Origin: Acidiphilium sp. CAG:727
Lineage (GTDB): Bacteria > Bacillota > Clostridia > Christensenellales > Borkfalkiaceae
Direction of reading: 5' to 3'
DNA length: 5,020 nt
NCBI GenBank assembly: GCA_000437515.1
Contig: FR898494.1
Location: forward strand, 15,172 to 20,191
Both the position numbers and the translations under genes were made by a program. Positions 1-3,840 of the stretch are shown here, in pieces (the first letter of the stretch is position 1; every line of letters starts with the position of its first letter). Below the pieces are notes generated by a model that worked only from the letters and a program-made list of their open reading frames with translations, had not been told where the DNA came from and did not search any database.

Positions 1-1
1 T

Positions 2-73
2 TATCTTATGAAACCGGTTGATATTCGGTTTTCGTTTTCGGGTAAGCAGTACTACGCTATGCGTAGCGCGTAA
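2..73 (+). CDS. Possible 3' end of an upstream gene (partial, unidentified)
   Basis: One forward frame is open from the left edge to a TAA at 71-73 and would encode about 23 residues ending in SGKQYYAMRSA. The other two forward frames stop at 9-11 and 19-21. Codon choice (TCG, GCG, CGT, AGC) resembles the other genes, but 23 codons is too short for this to mean much. It is too little to recognise a family. No ribosome binding site is visible before the internal ATG at 8-10, so a C-terminal fragment is likelier than a small separate gene. It could equally be chance. Confidence 0.25.
   Translation, partial: YLMKPVDIRFSFSGKQYYAMRSA
52..66. repeat. Short perfect inverted repeat
   Basis: CTACGC (52-57) and GCGTAG (61-66) are perfect reverse complements around a TAT loop. 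It overlaps the end of the possible upstream frame that stops at 73. No T-run follows, so it is not a convincing terminator. Its role is unknown. Confidence 0.4.
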
Positions 74-91
74 TGCCGTAATTTATAACCG

Positions 92-150
92 TTTTAACGC
101 CGCAAAGTAAAAAACGCAGGCGAAAAACCGTTTTTCGTCGTTAAAATTTT
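92..150. repeat. Nested inverted repeats just upstream of the transporter promoter
   Basis: The outer arms TTTTAACG (92-99) and CGTTAAAA (139-146) are perfectly complementary. Inside them lies a second perfect pair, CGAAAAA (121-127) and TTTTTCG (131-137), with a CCG loop. Four Ts follow at 147-150. The outer right arm ends two bases before the -35 box at 149-154. It may be a weak terminator for an upstream gene or an operator-like dyad; the AT-rich arms make either uncertain. Confidence 0.4.
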
Positions 151-177
151 GACTTTCGTCGATTTTAAGCGTATAAT
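149..177 (+). promoter_or_regulatory. Sigma-A-type promoter for the AEC transporter gene
   Basis: A -35 box TTGACT (149-154) is separated by exactly 17 bp from a perfect -10 box TATAAT (172-177). Transcription should start near 184, giving a leader of under 30 nt before the ATG at 212. This is the best-matching promoter in the window. A small dyad, GACGA (181-185) and TCGTC (190-194), lies at the expected start site. Confidence 0.85.
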
Positions 178-197
178 CTTGACGATTATTCGTCTTT

Positions 198-202
198 AAG
201 GA
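198..202 (+). promoter_or_regulatory. Ribosome binding site of the AEC transporter gene
   Basis: AAGGA lies nine bases before the ATG at 212, which supports that start codon. Confidence 0.7.
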
Positions 203-211
203 ATTATATAA

Positions 212-1156
212 ATGGATTTTACGGTTACACTCTACGCGGTGCTTATGATGTTTGCGGTCGGCGCCGTCGGATTTTTTATGAAAAAAGCAAATCTCGTTAC
301 GGATAACGCCCCGAAAGATTTGTCAAAAGTACTTATCTACGTCTGTCAGCCTTGCCTGCTGTGGTATTCGTTCAATAAATGCGAGTGTAAAGAAAAAAAC
401 CTTATAAATATCGGCATATCTTTTCTTGCGGTAACGGCGCTTATCTGTATCGTCATACTCTCGTTTTATCTTATTTTCAGAAAAAAGTACGATAACGTGA
501 AGTACAGGGTCTGTACCGTCGGAGCGGGGCTTTCCAACTTTGCCTTTTTCGGGATTCCCGTTTTACAGGCGATTTTCCCCGATAAAATTTCCGACCTTAT
601 GGTAATTTCGGCGACCGCCGCGCTCGTAATGAATATTCTCGGCTGGTCGCTGTGCTGTTACGTTTTTACGGGCGATAAAAAATACGTAAGCGTAAAAAAG
701 ATTTTGCTGAATCCGTCCGTTCTGATACTCGTAATCGTCTTGCCGTTGTTTTTCTGCAATGTGCGTTTAGGCGGGGCAGGCAATAGTTTCGCCGCGCAAC
801 TCGGCAATACGGTCGAACTCGCGGGCAGGGCGTCCACGGTCGTGTTTATGCTCGTTCTCGGTATGCGACTTGCTTCGTCGGATATAAAAGAGATTTTTTG
901 CAGCCCGCTTTTTTACGCGCTTTGCGTGTTCAAACAGATGCTTTTGCCGCTTCTGGTGTTCGGTATATTCTATTTTATTCCCGTCGCCGAAGAACTTAAG
1001 CAAACGCTTTTCGTGCTGTTTTGCTGCCCGATCGCGAGCGTAACCTTAAACTACGCCGAAATGGTCGGCAAGGGGCAGAACGACGCGGCGAATTTAGTGC
1101 TTTTATCGGTCATTTTGTCGGTCGTAACTCTGCCGGTGATGACCTTGCTTTTATAA
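212..1156 (+). CDS. AEC-family (auxin efflux carrier type) membrane transporter
   Basis: The 314-residue protein is hydrophobic throughout and has the length and layout of bacterial AEC (Mem_trans, PF03547) permeases. About ten membrane segments can be read, roughly at 5-22, 38-55, 64-88, 98-120, 127-151, 165-185, 204-220, 232-255, 264-283 and 293-313. The family's glycine/proline-broken core helix is visible as GLSNFAFFGIPV (106-117). The typical ending is also present, with an acidic/asparagine patch before the last helix (AEMVGKGQNDAAN, 282-294). Bacterial relatives move organic acids such as malate; the true substrate and direction cannot be read here, and the 'auxin' name should not be taken literally. 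It has its own strong promoter, stands alone and converges on rpmB, so it is probably monocistronic. It is not part of the conserved rpmB-fakA-recG neighbourhood and may be a lineage-specific neighbour. The family call is firm; the substrate is unknown. Confidence 0.9.
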   Translation: MDFTVTLYAVLMMFAVGAVGFFMKKANLVTDNAPKDLSKVLIYVCQPCLLWYSFNKCECKEKNLINIGISFLAVTALICIVILSFYLIFRKKYDNVKYRVCTVGAGLSNFAFFGIPVLQAIFPDKISDLMVISATAALVMNILGWSLCCYVFTGDKKYVSVKKILLNPSVLILVIVLPLFFCNVRLGGAGNSFAAQLGNTVELAGRASTVVFMLVLGMRLASSDIKEIFCSPLFYALCVFKQMLLPLLVFGIFYFIPVAEELKQTLFVLFCCPIASVTLNYAEMVGKGQNDAANLVLLSVILSVVTLPVMTLLL

Positions 1157-1171
1157 ATTTTACGCACTGCA

Positions 1172-1199
1172 AAAAGGGGAGGCGATTGCCTCCCCTTTT
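1172..1199. terminator. Bidirectional intrinsic terminator between the transporter gene and rpmB
   Basis: AAAAGGGGAGGC (1172-1183) and GCCTCCCCTTTT (1188-1199) form a perfect 12-bp stem with a GATT loop. The flanking A-run and T-run supply a U-tract in both directions. It lies 15 bp after the transporter stop and 16 bp beyond the rpmB stop, so it can end both convergent transcripts. Confidence 0.95.
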
Positions 1200-1215
1200 A
1201 TATTCGGGTAGATGA

Positions 1216-1404
1216 TTATACTCTTTCTACTTTGTTGCTCTTCAAACAACGAGCGCATACGTATTCAGAAGTAACTACTCCGTCGTTGACGACTCTTACC
1301 TTCTGAACGTTTGCATTGTAAGAGCGGGGAGTTTTACGGTTACTGTGGCTGACTTTGTTGCCGGACAACTTTGCTTTTCCGCAAACGCTGCAAACTCTTG
1401 ACAT
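1216..1404 (-). CDS. rpmB: 50S ribosomal protein L28, zinc-ribbon (C+) form
   Basis: The 62-residue basic protein is a full-length bacterial L28, a small protein of the large ribosomal subunit. The N-terminal RVCSVCGK, the central SGNKVSHSNRKT stretch (14-25) and the VQKVRVV strand (33-39) are all characteristic. Two CxxC pairs, Cys5/Cys8 and Cys50/Cys53, make a complete four-cysteine zinc site. This is therefore the zinc-binding version and not the cysteine-free paralogue that some bacteria use under zinc limitation. The start is fixed by GGAGGTG a few bases upstream. The gene is transcribed divergently from the Asp23-fakA operon, as in Bacillus subtilis, and has its own promoter and a leader of about 75 nt with marked secondary structure. 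Nothing in the protein looks damaged or unusual. Confidence 0.97.
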   Translation of the reverse strand: MSRVCSVCGKAKLSGNKVSHSNRKTPRSYNANVQKVRVVNDGVVTSEYVCARCLKSNKVERV

Positions 1405-1408
1405 ATTG

Positions 1409-1415
1409 CACCTCC
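1409..1415 (-). promoter_or_regulatory. Ribosome binding site of rpmB
   Basis: On the minus strand this reads GGAGGTG, an almost complete match to the 16S rRNA tail, with its GGAGG core six bases before the ATG. It is the strongest Shine-Dalgarno in the window, as expected for a ribosomal protein gene. Confidence 0.9.
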
Positions 1416-1431
1416 GATGACCTTAGTGGGT

Positions 1432-1476
1432 AAAAAAAACGGCAATCGCGAACGAAAACTCGGCGAGCCGCGTTTT
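1432..1476 (-). promoter_or_regulatory. Structured rpmB leader with a terminator-like hairpin and a competing hairpin
   Basis: In the minus-strand transcript CGGCTCGC (plus 1463-1470) can pair with GCGA (1446-1449) and, after a two-base bulge, with GCCG (1440-1443). Eight Us follow at once (1439-1432), giving an intrinsic-terminator shape. The same CGGC can instead pair locally with GCCG (1461-1464), extended by AAAAC/GTTTT arms (1472-1476 with 1455-1459) around one mismatch. The two folds are mutually exclusive and lie between the predicted start near 1480 and the ribosome binding site. This layout would suit attenuation, but no regulator or known leader class is recognised. Confidence 0.35.
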
Positions 1477-1486
1477 TAGCATAGAT

Positions 1487-1515
1487 AATATACCACAATC
1501 GTTTAAGAAAAGCAA
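1487..1515 (-). promoter_or_regulatory. Promoter of rpmB
   Basis: On the minus strand a -35 box TTGCTT (plus 1510-1515) is followed after 17 bp by TATATT (plus 1487-1492). A TGG triplet directly precedes the -10 box, matching the extended -10 pattern TGn. The predicted start near 1480 leaves about 75 nt of leader before the rpmB ATG. Confidence 0.75.
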
Positions 1516-1547
1516 CAAAAAAAGCGTGTGAAAGAAGATTTTTTTTA

Positions 1548-1568
1548 GATTTTTACCAACTAAAAATC
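1548..1568. repeat. AT-rich inverted repeat between the divergent promoters
   Basis: GATTTTTA (1548-1555) and TAAAAATC (1561-1568) are perfect complements around a CCAAC loop. AAAAATC occurs again at 1578-1584, just upstream of the Asp23-gene -35 box. The dyad lies between the two -35 boxes, where an operator or a local DNA-bending site could sit. In such AT-rich DNA, chance is a real alternative. Confidence 0.35.
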
Positions 1569-1586
1569 AAAACGACGAAAAATCTC

Positions 1587-1615
1587 TTGTAAAAAAGCAA
1601 TAAATAATGTATAAT
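1587..1615 (+). promoter_or_regulatory. Promoter of the Asp23-fakA operon
   Basis: TTGTAA (1587-1592), a 17-bp spacer and a perfect TATAAT (1610-1615) make a good sigma-A-type promoter. Transcription should start around 1621-1622. The leader would then be only about 15 nt, barely longer than the ribosome binding site (AAGGAG, 1624-1629), so there is no room for a leader-borne regulator. Confidence 0.85.
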
Positions 1616-1623
1616 CGTATAAG

Positions 1624-1629
1624 AAGGAG
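1624..1629 (+). promoter_or_regulatory. Ribosome binding site of the Asp23-family gene
   Basis: AAGGAG lies six bases before the ATG at 1636 and decides that start. Confidence 0.85.
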
Positions 1630-1635
1630 AATGCT

Positions 1636-1986
1636 ATGGCTGTAACAACGTCTAACATATACGGTAAAATTTCCATATCCGACGAAACTATCGCCAAAGT
1701 TGCGGCGCACGCCTGTCTCGAATGCTACGGCATAGTCGAGATGGTTTCGCGTAAGTTGTCGGACAGTCTTTCGCAACTCTTCAAAAAAGATGCGGGCGGC
1801 AGAGGGGTACAGGTTACGACTTCAGGCGACCGTATTTTTATCGACGTATTCGTAATAATCAAATTCGGCGTTTCCATTTCCGCGGTGGCGGAATCTTTGA
1901 AAAGATCTGTCAAATATAAAGTAGAACAATTCACGGGCATGATCGTAGACACGGCAAACGTCAATATAATGGGTGTAAAACTCTGA
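1636..1986 (+). CDS. Asp23/Gls24-family protein (YloU-like)
   Basis: The 116-residue soluble protein matches the Asp23/Gls24 family (PF03780, formerly DUF322). It opens with the family's 'GKISISDETIAKVAAHAC' pattern (10-27) and a following YGIV (31-34). It continues with a beta-rich middle, VQVTTSGDRIFIDVFVIIKFG (58-78). It ends with a helix, AVAESLKRSVKYKVEQFTG (83-101), and the closing strand VDTANVNIMGVKL (104-116). There is no signal peptide or membrane segment. Relatives include the Staphylococcus membrane-tethered Asp23 linked to cell-envelope stress and Bacillus YloU. The molecular function of the short YloU-like members is not established. It is the first gene of an operon with fakA 69 bp downstream, and this pairing is conserved across Firmicutes. 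A role connected to envelope or lipid homeostasis is an inference from that context. It is complete and shows no anomalies. Confidence 0.92.
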   Translation: MAVTTSNIYGKISISDETIAKVAAHACLECYGIVEMVSRKLSDSLSQLFKKDAGGRGVQVTTSGDRIFIDVFVIIKFGVSISAVAESLKRSVKYKVEQFTGMIVDTANVNIMGVKL

Positions 1987-2038
1987 CCATTCACGGCGCG
2001 GTAGGCGAAAATTCGCATATCGTCGCTTTTCTTTTTCC

Positions 2039-2044
2039 GGAGGA
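2039..2044 (+). promoter_or_regulatory. Ribosome binding site of fakA
   Basis: GGAGGA lies 11 bases before the ATG at 2056, slightly longer spacing than usual but a strong match. It supports the start, which also aligns with the family N-terminus. Confidence 0.8.
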
Positions 2045-2055
2045 TTATTTTTCAA

Positions 2056-3687
2056 ATGCAAAAACAAATAAACGGCGCGGTATTTTCGCGTATGGCGATA
2101 GGCGCGTCGAAGATGCTCGACCTTAATCGAGAACAGATAGATACGTTAAACGTTTTCCCCGTGCCCGACGGCGATACGGGGACGAATATGAGTCTTACGA
2201 TGCAGTCGGCTATAAAGGAACTGCGCGCGTGCAAGAGCAACGCGCTTCCCGACCTTGCCGACGCGGTTTCAAAAGGCGCGCTTCGCGGCGCGAGGGGCAA
2301 TTCGGGCGTTATAACTTCCCAGATTTTCAGGGGAATATGCTCGGTACTTAAAGACTATAACGAAGTAGACACGCGGATTTTCGCCAAGGCTCTGAAAGCG
2401 GCGACGGACGTTGCGTACAGCGCGGTTTCCAAACCCAAAGAAGGTACTATTCTTACCGTTTGCAGAATGGTTTCCGAATACGCGCAGACTGTTTGCGGCA
2501 AAAACAAAGATTTCGAAATTTTCTTTCAGGAAATCATCAATAAAGCGGACGAAGCGGTCAAACTTACGCCGACGCTTCTTCCCGTACTTAAAAAAGCGGG
2601 CGTGGTGGACTCCGGCGGAACGGGGCTTTTAACCATTTATCGCGGTATGTATAAAGGTCTTATCGGCGAAGAAATCGAAGGCGTCGCCGAAGACGTCGCC
2701 GAGATTAAAGCCGATCCGTCTATGGAACACGCCGATATACTCAACCTCGGCACGATAGAATTCGGCTATTGCACGGAATTCTTTATCATCAACTTAAAAA
2801 AGAAGACCACGCTTGCCGATATAGACAGGTTTAAGGAATATTTAATGACCATAGGCGATTGCGTGCTCGTCATAGGCGATCTCGAATTCGTAAAAGTCCA
2901 CGTTCATACGAATAATCCCGACAAGGCTCTCGGTAAGGCTCTTCAACTCGGCGAAATAGACCGAATCAAAATCGAAAACATGCTCGAAGAAAACCGCGAA
3001 CTTATCAAAAAGTACGAAGCGGAAAAGAAAGAAATGGGCATGCTTGCGATTTGTTCGGGTTCGGGGCTTGCCGATATATTCAAAGATCTCAATTGCGACA
3101 GGGTAATCGAGGGCGGGCAGACCATGAACCCGTCGGCGCAGGACATCGCGGACGCGATTATAAAGATTAATGCCGAAAATATATTCGTATTTCCCAATAA
3201 TAAGAATATAATTCTCGCCGCCGAACAGTCGAAATCGCTCGTAGAGGGCAAGAAAATCAACGTTATACCGACGAAGAGTATTCCGCAGGGGATTTCCGCC
3301 GCGCTTGCGTTCAACCCCGAAGCGTCGGCCGACGAAAACCTTATAAATATGTTGCACGCGATAGACAACGTTACGTCCGGTCAGGTAACTTACGCGGTAA
3401 GAAGTACGAAAGTAGACGGATTTTCGCTCACGAAAGGCGACATTATCGGTCTTGACAACAAAAAAGTGCTTGCTCACGGCAAAGACGTAGCGCAGGTTAC
3501 GAAAAAACTTATAGATAAACTGCGCGATTCGTCGCACAGCCTTATCAATCTGTATTACGGCGCGGACGTGACCGAAGAAACCGCAACGGCGTTGCAGGCC
3601 GATATACAGGAAGCGTATCCCGACGTCGACGTCGAACTTTTCTACGGCGGACAGGCGATTTACTATTATATAGTATCTCTCGAATAA
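2056..3687 (+). CDS. fakA: Fatty acid kinase ATP-binding subunit FakA (DAK2/DhaL and DegV-like domains, YloV)
   Basis: The 543-residue protein has the standard three-part build of FakA, which phosphorylates fatty acids held by a separate FakB protein so that the acyl-phosphate can enter phospholipid synthesis. The N-terminal DhaL-type kinase domain (about 5-200) carries the metal/ATP motif NVFPVPDGDTGTNM (32-45), with Asp38 and Asp40. It also carries GARGNSGVI (78-86), PKEGTILTV (127-135) and AGVVDSGGTGLL (181-192). The middle domain (about 225-310) holds YCTEF (Cys239) and VKVHVHTNNP (His282, His284). These match the one-Cys, two-His zinc site known from the Staphylococcus aureus enzyme. The C-terminal DegV-like domain (about 327-543) includes GGQTMNPS (353-360) and FPNNKNI (379-385). 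Length and motifs are complete, so it should be active. FakB is not in this window. It is co-transcribed with the Asp23-family gene and ends in a spacer before recG. The serine dehydratase genes that follow it in Bacillus subtilis are absent here. Confidence 0.95.
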   Translation: MQKQINGAVFSRMAIGASKMLDLNREQIDTLNVFPVPDGDTGTNMSLTMQSAIKELRACKSNALPDLADAVSKGALRGARGNSGVITSQIFRGICSVLKDYNEVDTRIFAKALKAATDVAYSAVSKPKEGTILTVCRMVSEYAQTVCGKNKDFEIFFQEIINKADEAVKLTPTLLPVLKKAGVVDSGGTGLLTIYRGMYKGLIGEEIEGVAEDVAEIKADPSMEHADILNLGTIEFGYCTEFFIINLKKKTTLADIDRFKEYLMTIGDCVLVIGDLEFVKVHVHTNNPDKALGKALQLGEIDRIKIENMLEENRELIKKYEAEKKEMGMLAICSGSGLADIFKDLNCDRVIEGGQTMNPSAQDIADAIIKINAENIFVFPNNKNIILAAEQSKSLVEGKKINVIPTKSIPQGISAALAFNPEASADENLINMLHAIDNVTSGQVTYAVRSTKVDGFSLTKGDIIGLDNKKVLAHGKDVAQVTKKLIDKLRDSSHSLINLYYGADVTEETATALQADIQEAYPDVDVELFYGGQAIYYYIVSLE

Positions 3688-3699
3688 AAACGCGCGGTT

Positions 3700-3750
3700 G
3701 TTTCGCAAAATAATTTCGGGTTTTTTCTATCCCGTCATTCCGTGCGAAAC
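3700..3750. repeat. Nested inverted repeat downstream of fakA
   Basis: GTTTCGC (3700-3706) and GCGAAAC (3744-3750) are perfect complements. Between them CGGG (3717-3720) and CCCG (3731-3734) form a second pair around a T-rich loop. Together they could fold as one imperfect hairpin of about 50 nt in the 3' untranslated region of fakA. The T-run sits in the loop and not after the stem, so it does not read as an intrinsic terminator. Confidence 0.4.
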
Positions 3751-3769
3751 GAAGAATCTTCCGGAAGGG
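3731..3769. repeat. Dispersed intergenic repeat-like segment (GTCATTCCG...GAATCTT type)
   Basis: The segment combines GTCATTCCG (3734-3742), GCGAAACGAAGAATCTT (3744-3760) and the palindrome CTTCCGGAAG (3758-3767). It closely resembles a repeat seen between genes in many bacterial genomes. Read on the other strand, that repeat gives the familiar spurious peptide 'ILRFARND/ILRFAQND', and here it gives KILRFARNDG. A small stem is visible: ATTC-CGT (3737-3743) with ACG (3749-3751) and GAAT (3754-3757). The resemblance is from memory, and a single copy in one window cannot prove repetition. Confidence 0.5.
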
Positions 3770-3795
3770 CAAAATATACGGAAATCAAATATAAG

Positions 3796-3829
3796 TCCGC
3801 GTTCGATAACCGAACGCGGATTGTTTTTT
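3796..3829 (+). terminator. Intrinsic terminator between fakA and recG, abutting the recG ribosome binding site
   Basis: TCCGCGTTCG (3796-3805) and CGAACGCGGA (3811-3820) form a perfect 10-bp GC-rich stem with an ATAAC loop, followed by TTGTTTTTT (3821-3829). This is a textbook intrinsic terminator for the Asp23-fakA operon. The T-run ends two bases before the recG ribosome binding site (3832-3837) and 11 bases before its ATG. No promoter can fit in between, so recG transcripts must pass through this hairpin. Confidence 0.88.
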
Positions 3830-3831
3830 AT

Positions 3832-3837
3832 AGGTGA
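3832..3837 (+). promoter_or_regulatory. Ribosome binding site of recG
   Basis: AGGTGA lies three bases before the ATG at 3841, with normal spacing when aligned to the 16S tail. Its last three bases, TGA, are an in-frame stop, so 3841 is the first possible start codon. Confidence 0.8.
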
Positions 3838-3840
3838 ACG

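Noticed and set aside
767..1003. Minus-strand open frame opposite the transporter gene
   Set aside because: It is again in the antisense codon register of a clear membrane-protein gene, with no ribosome binding site or family features seen.
1021..1215. Plus-strand open frame of 64 codons overlapping the transporter end and the terminator
   Set aside because: It runs through the 12-bp terminator hairpin and is out of frame with the well-supported transporter. The composition is arginine-rich noise.
2005..2016. GCGAA/TTCGC palindrome in the spacer between the Asp23-family gene and fakA
   Set aside because: It is a short stem with a two-base loop and no T-run. It does not interrupt the operon and is not distinguishable from chance.
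3661..3675. Perfect inverted repeat TACTAT/ATAGTA near the fakA stop
   Set aside because: It lies in codons for a Tyr-Tyr-Tyr-Ile-Val run, so AT-rich tyrosine/isoleucine codons explain it. No promoter spacing or T-run supports a function.
2842..3708. Long open frame (288 codons) on the minus strand opposite fakA
   Set aside because: It is in exact codon register with fakA. Because fakA rarely uses TTA, CTA or TCA, the antisense register lacks stops. The predicted peptide is rich in Arg/Tyr/Phe with no recognisable domain, and the fakA strand has full family motifs.
3545..3772. Minus-strand open frame of 75 codons containing KILRFARNDG
   Set aside because: That peptide is the usual spurious translation of a dispersed intergenic repeat, and the rest is antisense to the fakA end.
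3767..3795. Possible recG promoter with a TATAAG -10 box at 3790-3795
   Set aside because: The sequence 17 bp upstream (GGGCAA) does not resemble a -35 box and there is no extended -10 motif, so I do not list it as a promoter.
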